Positions 16,742 through 26,683 are shown, numbered from the stretch's first letter. The stretch is 64,000 nucleotides of DNA from Bacillus cereus ATCC 14579 (GCF_000007825.1 NC_004722.1:297501-361500), one strand, 5' to 3'. A program made the numbers and translations. Notes: generated by a model not told the origin, from the sequence alone.

Positions 16742-17431
16742 ATGTACGATATTTCCGGATGGAAACATGTATTTAAGCTTGATCCAAATAAGGAGTTAAG
16801 CGATGAACATTTAGAAATGATTTGTGAGTCTGGAACTGATGCGGTTATTGTAGGCGGAAGTGATGGAGTTACAATTGATAACGTATTACACATGCTAGTT
16901 AGCATTCGTAGATATGCAGTTCCTTGTGTATTAGAGGTTTCTGATGTAGAAGCAATTACACCAGGATTTGATTTTTATTACATCCCAAGTGTTTTAAATA
17001 GCCGAAAAGTAGAATGGGTAACAGGTGTTCATCATGAGGCATTGAAAGAATTTGGGGATATTATGGACTGGGACGAAATTTTTATGGAAGGGTATTGTGT
17101 TTTAAATCCAGAAGCGAAAGTAGCCCAGCTTACAGAAGCGAAATGTGATTTAACAGAAGATGACGTTATTGCATATGCTCGTTTAGCAGACAAGTTATTA
17201 CATTTACCGATATTTTATTTAGAATATAGCGGTACGTATGGAGATGTTGAACTTGTTAAAAATGTAAAAGCAGAATTGAAACAAGCTAAGTTATACTATG
17301 GCGGTGGTATTTCTAATGCAGAACAGGCGAAAGAAATGGCACAATATGCTGATACAGTAGTTGTTGGAAATATTATTTATGATGATATAAAATCGGCGTT
17401 AAAAACAGTTAAAGCAGTAAAAGGAGAGTAG
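16742..17431 (+). CDS. pcrB: heptaprenylglyceryl phosphate synthase PcrB
   Basis: PcrB is a TIM-barrel prenyltransferase that links heptaprenyl diphosphate to sn-glycerol-1-phosphate, making an archaeal-type ether lipid in Bacillaceae. The 229-residue protein has the family start DISGWKHVFKLDPNKEL, the phosphate-binding GGSDGVT at about residues 39-45, the YYIPSVLNS segment, and the C-terminal YLEYSGTYGD and YYGGGISNAEQA loops. It abuts pcrA (gap 0), as in B. subtilis, and probably forms an operon with pcrA, ligA and camS. Confidence 0.95.
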   Translation: MYDISGWKHVFKLDPNKELSDEHLEMICESGTDAVIVGGSDGVTIDNVLHMLVSIRRYAVPCVLEVSDVEAITPGFDFYYIPSVLNSRKVEWVTGVHHEALKEFGDIMDWDEIFMEGYCVLNPEAKVAQLTEAKCDLTEDDVIAYARLADKLLHLPIFYLEYSGTYGDVELVKNVKAELKQAKLYYGGGISNAEQAKEMAQYADTVVVGNIIYDDIKSALKTVKAVKGE

Positions 17432-19693
17432 GTGCAGGCGTATATGAGTATGACAGATAGATTATTAAACGGTTTAAATCCACAGCAACAAAAAGCAGTC
17501 CAAACAACGAATGGACCACTTCTATTAATGGCAGGTGCAGGTAGTGGTAAGACACGTGTGTTAACACATCGTATTGCATATTTACTTGGTGAAAAAGGTG
17601 TAGCACCATGGAATGTACTGGCTATTACCTTCACAAATAAAGCAGCTCGTGAAATGCGTGAGCGTATTGATACACTTGTGGGACCAGAAGCAGAAGATAT
17701 TTGGATTTCGACGTTCCACTCTATGTGTGTACGTATTTTACGACGGGATATCGATCGTATTGGTATTAATCGTAACTTTACAATCTTAGATTCAGGCGAT
17801 CAGCTAACTGTAGTCAAAAAAATTATGAAAGAGCGCAATATTGATCCGAAGAAATTTGAGCCGCGCTCTATTTTAGCGGGTATTAGTAATGCGAAAAATG
17901 AACTGTTATCTGCGGATAAATATGCAAAAAAAATTACAATGGCTGATCCATATGAAAAATTAACGAGCGATGTATACACAGAGTATCAAAAACGTCTTTT
18001 GAAAAATAATTCATTAGACTTTGATGATTTAATTATGACCACGATTCAGTTATTTGAACGTGTTCCAGAAGTATTAGAGTTTTATCAGCGTAAGTTCCAA
18101 TATATTCACGTTGATGAGTATCAAGATACGAACAAAGCGCAATATCTTCTTGTTAAACATTTGGCAGCGCGTTTTAAAAATCTTTGCGTTGTAGGTGACT
18201 CTGACCAGTCTATTTATCGCTGGCGTGGTGCAGATATTTCTAACATTTTGTCGTTCGAAAAAGACTATGAGAATGCACAAGTAATTTTGTTAGAACAAAA
18301 CTATCGTTCGTCACAAAATATTTTAAATGCAGCGAATGCTGTTATTGAAAAAAATACGAATCGTAAGCCGAAGAAATTATGGACAGACAATCAAGTTGGA
18401 AGTAAAATCTCGTATTATCGTGCTGCAACTGAAAAGGACGAAGCGTATTTTGTTGCGAAAAAAATTCGTGACGATATTCAAATGGGGAAACGAAAATATA
18501 CTGATTTTGCAGTGTTATATCGTACGAATGCTCAGTCTCGTATGGTCGAGGAGATTTTCCTTAAATCTAACATTCCGTACAAAATTGTCGGGGGTACGAA
18601 GTTCTACGACCGTAAAGAGATTAAAGATATTTTGGCGTACTTACGTTTAATCGGTAATCCAGATGATGAAATTAGTTTTGCACGTATTATTAACATGCCA
18701 AAGCGTGGTATTGGTGCGACTTCTATCGATAAAATTATTAATTACGGTGTGCAAAACGGAATTTCATTAACTGCTGTATTTGATGAAATTGAGCATGTTG
18801 GAGTAAGTGCAAAAATTACAAAGGCAGTAAAAGAATTTGCGAATTTATTAAATAACTGGGTAAATATGCAAGAGTATTTATCTGTTACAGAATTAGTAGA
18901 AGAAGTTATTGAAAAAACAGGCTATCGCGATATGTTGAAAAATGAACGTTCTTTAGAAGCGGAAGGTCGTTTAGAAAACTTAGACGAGTTCTTATCTGTT
19001 ACGCAAACATTTGAATCTCAAAGCGAAGATAAGAGCCTTGTTGCATTCTTAACAGATTTAGCACTTGTTGCTGATATTGATCGTGTAGATGAAGACCCAA
19101 CTGCTGGTGAAGAAGTTATTTTAATGACGATGCACTCAGCGAAAGGATTAGAGTTCCCGGTTGTCTTTATTGTTGGCTTAGAGGAAGGGATATTCCCTCA
19201 TACTCGTTCTCTTATGGAAGAGGATGAAATGCAAGAAGAACGTCGTCTTGCTTATGTAGGTATTACCCGTGCAGAAGAAGAGCTATATTTATCTAACGCG
19301 CAAATGCGTACTTTATTTGGTAGAACAAGTATGAACGCTGCGTCTCGATTCATTACAGAAATCCCGACAGAACTAGTGGAATCATTAAATGAAACAGCGC
19401 CAAAGCGTGAAACATCGTTTGGTGCAAAAGGCAGAACGGCAAGTAGCGGCAAAACGACAATCACAACGACAACACGCTCTCGTTCAGCTTTCGCGCGCCC
19501 TGCAGCTAAGACGACAGGTGGCGAACAAATTGGCTGGGCAGTAGGAGATAAAGCTTCCCACCAAAAATGGGGAGTCGGTACAGTTGTAAGTGTAAAAGGT
19601 GAAGGTGATGCAAAAGAATTAGATATTGCATTCCCAAGCCCAATTGGTGTTAAACGTTTGTTAGCAAAATTTGCACCTGTGACGAAACAATAG
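17432..19693 (+). CDS. pcrA: ATP-dependent DNA helicase PcrA
   Basis: PcrA is the essential superfamily 1A 3'-5' helicase of Gram-positive bacteria, used in repair, plasmid rolling-circle replication and removal of RecA or stalled polymerase. The 753-residue protein has the Walker A motif AGAGSGKT (residues 34-41), DEYQDTN (228-234), GDSDQSIYRWRGAD, QNYRSS, and motifs V and VI (TMHSAKGLEFPVVF, AYVGITRAEEELYL). The C-terminal tail is low-complexity and ends in the RNA-polymerase-binding tudor-like region. GTG at 17432 is chosen for its AAGGAG spacing. ATG at 17444 or 17450 is possible. Confidence 0.97.
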   Translation: MQAYMSMTDRLLNGLNPQQQKAVQTTNGPLLLMAGAGSGKTRVLTHRIAYLLGEKGVAPWNVLAITFTNKAAREMRERIDTLVGPEAEDIWISTFHSMCVRILRRDIDRIGINRNFTILDSGDQLTVVKKIMKERNIDPKKFEPRSILAGISNAKNELLSADKYAKKITMADPYEKLTSDVYTEYQKRLLKNNSLDFDDLIMTTIQLFERVPEVLEFYQRKFQYIHVDEYQDTNKAQYLLVKHLAARFKNLCVVGDSDQSIYRWRGADISNILSFEKDYENAQVILLEQNYRSSQNILNAANAVIEKNTNRKPKKLWTDNQVGSKISYYRAATEKDEAYFVAKKIRDDIQMGKRKYTDFAVLYRTNAQSRMVEEIFLKSNIPYKIVGGTKFYDRKEIKDILAYLRLIGNPDDEISFARIINMPKRGIGATSIDKIINYGVQNGISLTAVFDEIEHVGVSAKITKAVKEFANLLNNWVNMQEYLSVTELVEEVIEKTGYRDMLKNERSLEAEGRLENLDEFLSVTQTFESQSEDKSLVAFLTDLALVADIDRVDEDPTAGEEVILMTMHSAKGLEFPVVFIVGLEEGIFPHTRSLMEEDEMQEERRLAYVGITRAEEELYLSNAQMRTLFGRTSMNAASRFITEIPTELVESLNETAPKRETSFGAKGRTASSGKTTITTTTRSRSAFARPAAKTTGGEQIGWAVGDKASHQKWGVGTVVSVKGEGDAKELDIAFPSPIGVKRLLAKFAPVTKQ

Positions 19694-19707
19694 AAAGGAA
19701 TGAGGAT

Positions 19708-21717
19708 ATGTCAAAAGAGATAGCAAAAAAACGTATAGAAGAACTGCGTGATTTATTAAATACATTTAACTATCAATATCACGTATTAGACAATCCTTCT
19801 GTTTCTGATGCGGAATATGACCGTAATATGCAGGAGCTTATAAAATTAGAAGCAGAGAACCCAGAGTTTATGAGTGAAGATTCTCCCTCCGTTCGCGTTG
19901 GGGGGACTGTTCTTGATATATTTGAAAAAGTAACACATAAGTCACCAATGTTAAGTTTAGGAAATGCATTTAACGAAGGAGATTTACGTGATTTCGACAG
20001 AAGAGTACGTCAAGGAATTGATGGTGCGAATGTAAGATATATATGTGAATTAAAAATTGACGGGCTTGCCGTTTCGCTTCATTATGAAAAAGGACGCTTC
20101 ATTCAAGGGGCGACACGTGGTGATGGTGTAACGGGTGAAGATATTACTCAAAATTTAAAAACGATTAAAGCTATCCCACTTCGTTTAAATGAAGAAGTAA
20201 CGTTAGAAGCACGAGGCGAAGCTTATATGCCGAAGCGTTCATTCGTTAAACTAAATGAAGAAAAAGAGCAAAATGGAGAAGATGTATTTGCGAATCCGCG
20301 TAATGCAGCAGCAGGTTCAATACGTCAACTTGATCCGAAAATTGCAGCGAAGCGTAACTTATCTATGTTTGTGTATGGTCTTGCGAATGTAGAAGAAAAA
20401 ACAATTCCATCACATAGTGAATCGCTTGATTTCTTAGGTGAACTTGGATTTAAGACAAATCCAAATCGCCGTACATGTGAAACAATTGAAGAAGTTATAG
20501 CTTATGTAGAAGAATGGCAAGAAAAACGTCCGCATCTTGATTATGAGATTGATGGAATCGTTATAAAAGTAGATGATGTTGCCCTTCAAGAAAGTCTAGG
20601 AACTACAGCGAAGAGTCCAAGATGGGCGATTGCTTATAAATTCCCGGCTGAAGAAGTTGTAACGAGATTAACAGGCATTGAATTAAGTGTTGGCCGAACA
20701 GGAGTTGTAACACCGACTGCAGAACTAGAGCCAGTGAGAGTTGCTGGTACGATTGTTCGTCGTGCTTCTTTACATAACGAAGATTTAATTCGTGAAAAAG
20801 ACATTCGAATTGGTGACTACGTTGTTGTGAAGAAGGCTGGAGATATTATTCCTGAAGTTGTGAACGTTATTTTTGATAAGCGTACTGGTGAGGAAGAAGA
20901 ATACCGCATGCCAACTCATTGTCCAGCATGTGAGAGTGAACTTGTTCGTTTAGAAGAAGAAGTAGCACTTCGTTGTATAAATCCAACTTGTCCTGCTCAA
21001 ATTCGAGAAGGGTTAATCCATTTCGTTTCAAGAAATGCAATGAATATTGATGGACTTGGAGAACGTGTCATTACACAACTCTTTGATGCTGATTACATTC
21101 GTACATTTGCTGATTTATATGCATTGACGAAAGAGCAATTATTACAGTTAGAACGTTTTGGTGAAAAATCAGCAACAAACTTAATACAAGCAATTGAAAA
21201 TTCTAAAGAAAACTCGTTAGAGCGATTATTATTTGGTCTTGGAATTCGCCACGTTGGAGCGAAAGCAGCACGTACATTTGCAGAGCACTTTGAAACGATG
21301 GATGAGCTTGTAAAAGCAACGGAAGAAGAACTAAAAGCAATTAATGAAATTGGCGAAAAAATGGCTCAATCTGTTGTGACATATTTTGATAATGAAGATG
21401 TATTAGAGTTATTACAGCAGTTTAAAGAGTATGGCGTGAATATGACATACAAAGGTATAAAAATTGCAGATTTACAAAATGTTGAATCTTACTTCGCAGG
21501 AAAAACGGTTGTTTTAACAGGTAAGCTAGAAGTTATGGGGCGAAGTGAAGCGAAGAAGAAGATTGAGGCATTAGGTGGAAAAGTAACGGGAAGTGTTAGT
21601 AAGAGTACGGATTTAGTTGTTGCAGGTGAAGCGGCTGGTTCGAAATTAGCACAAGCGGAGAAACATAATGTTGAGGTTTGGAATGAAGAGAGGTTCTTAC
21701 AAGAGCTAAATAAGTAA
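19708..21717 (+). CDS. ligA: NAD-dependent DNA ligase LigA
   Basis: LigA seals nicks in replication and repair using NAD+. The 669-residue protein has the complete domain order. Domain Ia (YQYHVLDNPSVSDAEYD) comes first, then the adenylation domain with catalytic Lys116 in CELKIDGLA, and the OB fold. The four-cysteine zinc finger follows (CPAC near 410, CINPTC near 430), then helix-hairpin-helix repeats and a C-terminal BRCT domain (about residues 590-669). It follows pcrA after 14 bases with an AAGGAATGAGG site. Confidence 0.97.
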   Translation: MSKEIAKKRIEELRDLLNTFNYQYHVLDNPSVSDAEYDRNMQELIKLEAENPEFMSEDSPSVRVGGTVLDIFEKVTHKSPMLSLGNAFNEGDLRDFDRRVRQGIDGANVRYICELKIDGLAVSLHYEKGRFIQGATRGDGVTGEDITQNLKTIKAIPLRLNEEVTLEARGEAYMPKRSFVKLNEEKEQNGEDVFANPRNAAAGSIRQLDPKIAAKRNLSMFVYGLANVEEKTIPSHSESLDFLGELGFKTNPNRRTCETIEEVIAYVEEWQEKRPHLDYEIDGIVIKVDDVALQESLGTTAKSPRWAIAYKFPAEEVVTRLTGIELSVGRTGVVTPTAELEPVRVAGTIVRRASLHNEDLIREKDIRIGDYVVVKKAGDIIPEVVNVIFDKRTGEEEEYRMPTHCPACESELVRLEEEVALRCINPTCPAQIREGLIHFVSRNAMNIDGLGERVITQLFDADYIRTFADLYALTKEQLLQLERFGEKSATNLIQAIENSKENSLERLLFGLGIRHVGAKAARTFAEHFETMDELVKATEEELKAINEIGEKMAQSVVTYFDNEDVLELLQQFKEYGVNMTYKGIKIADLQNVESYFAGKTVVLTGKLEVMGRSEAKKKIEALGGKVTGSVSKSTDLVVAGEAAGSKLAQAEKHNVEVWNEERFLQELNK

Positions 21718-21733
21718 GAGGTGCAAACTTACC

Positions 21734-22930
21734 ATGAAAAAAATAGCATTAGCGGTATTAAGCCTTGGCCTACTTGTAAGTGGGTGTAGTGCAGGTGCCG
21801 ACAAAGATGAAAAAGTGGCTGAGAAATCGGGGAAAGCAAAAGAACAATCAGTTGTTCCAAAATACGCTATTTCGGATGAATATTATAAGACGACTATTCC
21901 ATTTGATGGTGGAAATGCACGTGGTTTAGTGGTGCAAGGGTTAAATAGTCGTCTTGATATAGATGAATTTGAAACAGGGTTAATGCGAATTGCAAAAGAA
22001 TCATTTAGTACGAAAGATAATTTTTTAAAAGGCGGAAAAGCTCTAGATACTCAAACTATACAGATGCTTGTTAAAAGAAAACGTACAGATGCTGAACAAA
22101 AGGAACTAGAGGACAAATTAAAAAAAGATGCAGTTAAATTTCCTAATATAGGATTAAACCCTGCATTAGGAACAGGATCCGAATCACTAGAAGTGAAAAA
22201 TAAAAAAAATCCAATATATATTTCAAATATTTTAGAGCATGATTATTATGTGAAAAAAGGCGATAACGGCGAGGAACGCGTTGGTATGGTAGTTGGATTA
22301 GCAATGAATTCTGTTCAATATTTTAACGAAGAGCATGGTTATCCACGTGAAGCTGCAATCCCGGATGAAAAGATGTTAGCTGAAGGGAAAAAAATGGCGC
22401 AAGAAATTTTGAAAGTCATACATCAAAAAGAACCTGAAACCAAAAATATTCCAATAACATTTGCGATTTATCGCCAAGCTCCAAAGTCTTCGCTCGTGCC
22501 AGGTAACTTTGTTTCTTATGCGAATGTTGAAAAAGGTAGTGAAACGGTTGAAGATTGGCAACAAATTAATGAAAAATATTATTTGTTCCCATCAGAGCAA
22601 GCGAAAACAGATAATAAACGTGAAGACCTTGCAAGAGTATCCAACTTTAAGGCAAAACTAAGCGATTATTTCCAAGGCGACTATACAGCTGTTATTGGTA
22701 CTGGTATGTATAGAGATGATGAATTAAGAGAAATGAAGCTTGATATTCCTGTCCAGTTTAATGGAAAAGCTGAAATAGTTGGTTTTACACAATATGTGGC
22801 AGGGCTTGTTATGGAATACTTCCCGAATTATATGAAAGTACAAGTAACGATTAAATCTGTAGAACGCCCAGAAGCTATTATTATACGTGAAGCAAAACAA
22901 GATGAACCACTTGTGAAGATTTTAGATTAA
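21734..22930 (+). CDS. camS: CamS family lipoprotein
   Basis: A 398-residue lipoprotein with signal peptide MKKIALAVLSLGLLVSGC, lipobox LVSGC and lipidated Cys18. The body matches the CamS family, named for the staphylococcal precursor of the cAM373 sex pheromone, which is made from the signal peptide of that protein. In Bacillus no pheromone role is known. Conserved order ligA-camS is shared with other Firmicutes (yerH in B. subtilis). It starts 16 bases after ligA and is followed by a strong terminator, so it ends the operon. Confidence 0.93.
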   Translation: MKKIALAVLSLGLLVSGCSAGADKDEKVAEKSGKAKEQSVVPKYAISDEYYKTTIPFDGGNARGLVVQGLNSRLDIDEFETGLMRIAKESFSTKDNFLKGGKALDTQTIQMLVKRKRTDAEQKELEDKLKKDAVKFPNIGLNPALGTGSESLEVKNKKNPIYISNILEHDYYVKKGDNGEERVGMVVGLAMNSVQYFNEEHGYPREAAIPDEKMLAEGKKMAQEILKVIHQKEPETKNIPITFAIYRQAPKSSLVPGNFVSYANVEKGSETVEDWQQINEKYYLFPSEQAKTDNKREDLARVSNFKAKLSDYFQGDYTAVIGTGMYRDDELREMKLDIPVQFNGKAEIVGFTQYVAGLVMEYFPNYMKVQVTIKSVERPEAIIIREAKQDEPLVKILD

Positions 22931-22935
22931 ATATG

Positions 22936-22966
22936 AAGGCTGTTCCTCTATGGAACAGCTTTTTTT
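22936..22966 (+). terminator. terminator after camS
   Basis: GCTGTTCC (22939-22946) pairs with GGAACAGC (22952-22959) and runs into seven T. Confidence 0.93.
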
Positions 22967-23026
22967 CTTATGTAATTTTGTTATAATTTAAAATGTTGTA
23001 AAAAATAGGGGTAAGGGGTAAAGCTC

Positions 23027-23797
23027 ATGGAAGAATTAAGTTTTCAAGTCATTATTTTATTAATTGCATTCGGTTTTTTAGCAGCTTTTATTGATTCCGT
23101 TGTTGGAGGAGGAGGGTTAATTTCGCTTCCTGCGCTTATGTTTGTTGGCTTATCGCCAGCTTCGGCAATTGCAACGAATAAATTAGCGGCAACAATGGGG
23201 ACGTTTACGAGTGCGATGTATTTTATTCGATCAGGAAAAGTTGATTTTAAAATTGTAGGAAAGTTAATCCCGTTAACTATTGTTGGAGCTGTTGCAGGTG
23301 CTTTAGTAGTAAAATTTATTCCACCGGATATTTTACGCCCATTAGTACTTGTAATGTTGGTATTTATTGCTATTTATATTATTGCAAAAAAGAATTGGGG
23401 AAGTGTGTCTACCTATAAGAAGATGACGCAAAGAAAAACATTAATATTTTTCTTTGCTATTTTAATGATAGGATTTTATGATGGATTTTTTGGACCAGGG
23501 ACAGGATCGTTTTTAATTTTTGCATTTTTATTAATTGGCTTGGATTTTATTCAAGCGGCAGCATCTGGAAAACTTTTGAACTTTGTTAGTAATATTGTAT
23601 CTTTAATTACTTTTTTATTTTTAGATATAATTCATTTTGAATACGGTATTATCATGGGATTATCAATGATCTTAGGTGCTTATTTTGGATCGAAGTTTGC
23701 GGTTCAAAAAGGTGTTGGATATGTAAGGACTTTATTTTTATTAGTTACTATATTATTGATCGGGAAAAATGTTTTGGAATATACTCATATTTTGTAG
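23027..23797 (+). CDS. sulfite exporter TauE/SafE family membrane protein
   Basis: A 256-residue integral membrane protein with about seven or eight hydrophobic helices and the two family signatures: DSVVGGGGLISLPAL (residues 23-37) and, in the second half, GFYDGFFGPGTGSFLIFAFLL (from about residue 147). These glycine-rich repeats belong to the TauE/SafE (DUF81) family of anion or organosulfur exporters such as YfcA. The substrate cannot be told from sequence. It stands alone, between two terminators. Confidence 0.88.
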   Translation: MEELSFQVIILLIAFGFLAAFIDSVVGGGGLISLPALMFVGLSPASAIATNKLAATMGTFTSAMYFIRSGKVDFKIVGKLIPLTIVGAVAGALVVKFIPPDILRPLVLVMLVFIAIYIIAKKNWGSVSTYKKMTQRKTLIFFFAILMIGFYDGFFGPGTGSFLIFAFLLIGLDFIQAAASGKLLNFVSNIVSLITFLFLDIIHFEYGIIMGLSMILGAYFGSKFAVQKGVGYVRTLFLLVTILLIGKNVLEYTHIL

Positions 23798-23827
23798 ATT
23801 CATACGCATGTATGAATCTCTTTTTTT
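23796..23827 (+). terminator. terminator after the TauE/SafE gene
   Basis: AGATTCATAC (23796-23805) pairs with GTATGAATCT (23810-23819) over GCAT, followed by CTTTTTTTT. It begins inside the stop codon. Confidence 0.92.
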
Positions 23828-23830
23828 TAT

Positions 23831-23864
23831 TATATTTTAAAAATTTATTAATTTTTAAAATATA
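23831..23864. promoter_or_regulatory. 15-bp perfect AT-rich inverted repeat upstream of rocA
   Basis: TATATTTTAAAAATT (23831-23845) and its exact inverse (23850-23864) flank a four-base centre, ending 13 bp before the rocA -35 box. It may be an UP-element-like or regulator-binding site; it has no T-rich terminator tail of its own. Confidence 0.5.
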
Positions 23865-23877
23865 AGTCTAGGAATAT

Positions 23878-23932
23878 TTGAATAAATCTAAATTATCGTG
23901 TAGAATAATGTTGTAAAATGTAAACGTTTTTC
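23878..23932 (+). promoter_or_regulatory. rocA promoter with cre-like site
   Basis: TTGAAT (23878-23883) and TAGAAT (23901-23906) are 17 bp apart. TGTAAACGTTTTTC (23919-23932), at or just after the expected start of transcription, matches the CcpA operator core (TGTAAACG-TT) with a poor 3' end. CcpA repression is inferred. Confidence 0.6.
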
Positions 23933-23951
23933 TAAGGGGAGGCTAAAAAAA

Positions 23952-25499
23952 ATGGTAGTAGCATACAAACATGAGCCATTTACAGATTTTTCAGTGGAGG
24001 CTAACAAATTAGCGTTTGAAGAAGGTTTAAAGAAAGTAGAATCTTATCTTGGACAAGACTATCCATTAATTATTGGGGGAGAAAAAATCACTACAGAAGA
24101 CAAAATTGTTTCTGTAAACCCTGCAAATAAAGAGGAACTTGTTGGTCGTGTTTCAAAAGCAAGCCGTGAGTTAGCTGAAAAAGCAATGCAAGTAGCGGAT
24201 GAAACATTCCAAACTTGGAGAAAATCAAAGCCAGAAATGCGTGCAGACATTTTATTCCGTGCTGCAGCAATCGTTCGTCGCAGAAAACATGAATTCTCTG
24301 CTATTCTTGTAAAAGAAGCAGGTAAGCCATGGAATGAGGCAGACGCTGATACAGCAGAAGCAATCGACTTTATGGAATATTATGGTCGTCAAATGTTAAA
24401 ATTAAAAGACGGTATTCCAGTAGAAAGCCGTCCAATTGAATATAATCGTTTCTCTTACATTCCATTAGGAGTAGGTGTTATCATTTCTCCTTGGAACTTC
24501 CCATTCGCAATTATGGCAGGTATGACAACAGCTGCTTTAGTTTCTGGTAACACAGTATTACTAAAACCAGCTAGTACAACTCCTGTAGTGGCAGCGAAAT
24601 TTATGGAAGTATTAGAAGAAGCTGGCTTACCAGCTGGCGTAGTAAACTTCGTTCCAGGTAATGGTTCTGAAGTTGGTGACTACTTAGTTGATCATCCTCG
24701 TACACGTTTCGTAAGTTTCACGGGATCTCGTGATGTAGGTATCCGTATCTATGAGCGTGCAGCGAAAGTAAACCCAGGCCAAATTTGGTTGAAACGCGTT
24801 ATCGCTGAAATGGGCGGTAAAGATACAATCGTTGTTGATAAAGAAGCAGATCTTGAATTAGCAGCTAAGTCTATCGTTGCATCAGCATTCGGATTCTCAG
24901 GACAAAAATGTTCTGCATGTTCTCGTGCAGTAATCCATGAAGATGTATATGATCATGTATTAAATCGTGCTGTTGAATTAACAAAAGAATTAACAGTTGC
25001 TAACCCAGCAGTATTAGGTACAAACATGGGTCCTGTTAATGACCAAGCTGCATTCGATAAAGTAATGAGCTATGTTGCAATTGGTAAAGAAGAAGGTAGA
25101 ATCTTAGCAGGTGGCGAAGGAGACGATTCTAAAGGCTGGTTCATCCAACCAACAATCGTTGCTGACGTTGCAGAAGATGCTCGCTTAATGAAAGAAGAAA
25201 TCTTCGGACCAGTAGTAGCATTCTGTAAAGCGAAAGACTTCGATCATGCACTTGCAATTGCAAATAATACGGAATACGGTTTAACAGGTGCTGTTATTAC
25301 TAACAACCGTGACCATATTGAAAAAGCACGCGAAGACTTCCACGTTGGTAACTTATACTTCAACCGTGGATGTACTGGTGCAATCGTAGGTTACCAACCA
25401 TTCGGTGGCTTTAACATGTCTGGTACAGACTCTAAAGCTGGTGGACCTGATTACTTAGCACTTCACATGCAAGCAAAAACTACTTCTGAAACTTTATAA
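23952..25499 (+). CDS. rocA: 1-pyrroline-5-carboxylate dehydrogenase
   Basis: This enzyme oxidises glutamate semialdehyde (in equilibrium with pyrroline-5-carboxylate) to glutamate with NAD+, the last step of proline, arginine and ornithine breakdown. The 515-residue aldehyde dehydrogenase has NAD-binding [12 protein letters not shown] (about 180), FTGSRDVG (about 255), the general base Glu in AEMGGKD, and catalytic Cys320 in [10 protein letters not shown]. Length and the [16 protein letters not shown] segment fit RocA/PutC rather than other ALDHs. It is monocistronic, with its own promoter and terminator. Confidence 0.93.
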
Positions 25500-25509
25500 G
25501 AAATAGTAG

Positions 25510-25543
25510 AGGAGCTCTTCACAGAATGTGAAGAGCTTCTTTT
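25510..25543 (+). terminator. terminator after rocA
   Basis: AGCTCTTCACA (25513-25523) pairs with TGTGAAGAGCT (25527-25537) over GAA, then TCTTTT. Confidence 0.9.
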
Positions 25544-25729
25544 AAAATTGAAATCCTATATATTACCATCGTTCGAAGGGAATGAGCTAAAACCTATTAA
25601 TAGCGGGATAAACATGTGAACAGAAATAAAATGATGAGAAAAGTTGACTTATTAGTCATATTTTTTAGTATTCATTTTGAGAATTTCCTGTATAATACAA
25701 TTTGAAAGAAAATCTATGGTTCGACAAGG

Positions 25730-25771
25730 AACACTCCTTTCGGTTTTGCTCACTGAAAGGAGTGTTTTTTT
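25730..25771 (+). terminator. strong terminator with no gene directly before it
   Basis: AACACTCCTTTC (25730-25741) pairs with GAAAGGAGTGTT (25755-25766) over 13 bases and runs into T. rocA already has a terminator 190 bp upstream, and a TATAAT box lies at 25691-25696. It may end a short RNA or serve the minus-strand hydrolase gene from the other side. Confidence 0.8.
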
Positions 25772-26315
25772 ATGTAGCTAAAAATTCTTGCGTGCTTATT
25801 ACATTTGCATATACGCCATTTAAACTAGCTAAAATTGTATTGTGAATGTAAACAGCTGGTATAGTAGCGTTCTTAAAAGACAGGTCTTTTGTAGCACAAG
25901 CATCATGTATAACGGTACATTGAAAGCCAAAATCGAATGCAGCCCTTACTGTAGCATCGATACACATATGAGTCATCATCCCACATACAACGACATGTTC
26001 AATATTTAAACGTTTTAATTGCTCTAGAAGATTAGTTTCTCGGAAGCTATTTGGATAATGTTTGACTATAACTGTTTCTTCTCTAAGTGGACGTACGCTT
26101 TCGTGAATATGTACACCTTCTGTATTAGGTAGGAAAAAAGTAGCGTCATCTTTTATAGCTACGTGTTGGATATGAAGAATAGGTTCGCTGTTTGTTCTAA
26201 AGTGTTGTAATAACTGATTAGCATATTCGCTTGCTTCTACTGGATTACGCAATTCCATCTTTCCATTTGGAAAATAATCGTTTTGAATATCGACGAGTAA
26301 AAGAGCTGTTTTCAT
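25770..26315 (-). CDS. isochorismatase-like cysteine hydrolase
   Basis: A 181-residue member of the isochorismatase/nicotinamidase-like hydrolases. The catalytic triad is visible: Asp9 in LLVDIQNDYF, Lys85 in VIVKHYPNSF and Cys118 in GMMTHMCID. The cis-peptide-forming VCGMMTH precedes the cysteine. Substrates in this family include isochorismate, nicotinamide, N-carbamoyl compounds and oxamate; the sequence does not decide between them. It is a single gene on the minus strand, divergent from the S-box/metNIQ unit. Confidence 0.88.
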   Translation of the reverse strand: MKTALLLVDIQNDYFPNGKMELRNPVEASEYANQLLQHFRTNSEPILHIQHVAIKDDATFFLPNTEGVHIHESVRPLREETVIVKHYPNSFRETNLLEQLKRLNIEHVVVCGMMTHMCIDATVRAAFDFGFQCTVIHDACATKDLSFKNATIPAVYIHNTILASLNGVYANVISTQEFLAT

Positions 26316-26495
26316 ATATTTATCTTCCTCCGAGTTTCATATTCAAATAAATTTATTCAATTCGTAGAGAGGATTCTCCTGTTTAAAAATATGAGGAAGA
26401 AGAATTTTAAATAACCTTGAAAGTTACTATTTTCTCATGAATTTTCATCTGAAAATTTTAATAAAGGAATAATTAATATTTTTCTAAAAAATGTA

Positions 26496-26524
26496 TTGAC
26501 TCTTATTATTCTGAGTTCTATAAT
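26496..26524 (+). promoter_or_regulatory. metNIQ promoter
   Basis: TTGACT (26496-26501) and TATAAT (26519-26524) with 17-bp spacing lie just upstream of the S-box leader. Confidence 0.88.
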
Positions 26525-26557
26525 GAGAATTAATTAAACGACAATTAAATCGATACA

Positions 26558-26664
26558 TTCTTATCCAGAGAGGTGGAGGGACTGGCCCTACGATACCTCA
26601 GCAACGGGTTTTTTTAATACCGTGCTAACTCCAGCAAGCCATATAAAGGCTTGGAAGATGAGAA
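26558..26664 (+). promoter_or_regulatory. SAM-I (S-box) riboswitch
   Basis: The leader has the S-box core: TCTTATC...AGAGAGGTGGAGGGA, CTGGCCC, GATACCTCAGCAACGG, GTGCTAACTCCAGCA and GGAAGATGAGAA. P1 pairs TTCTTATC (26558-26565) with GATGAGAA (26657-26664). The 3' strand GATGAGAAG can alternatively pair with CTTCTTATC (26694-26702) of the terminator, so SAM binding should cause termination and shut off methionine import. Confidence 0.96.
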
Positions 26665-26683
26665 GATGTGAATGAGTACATAT

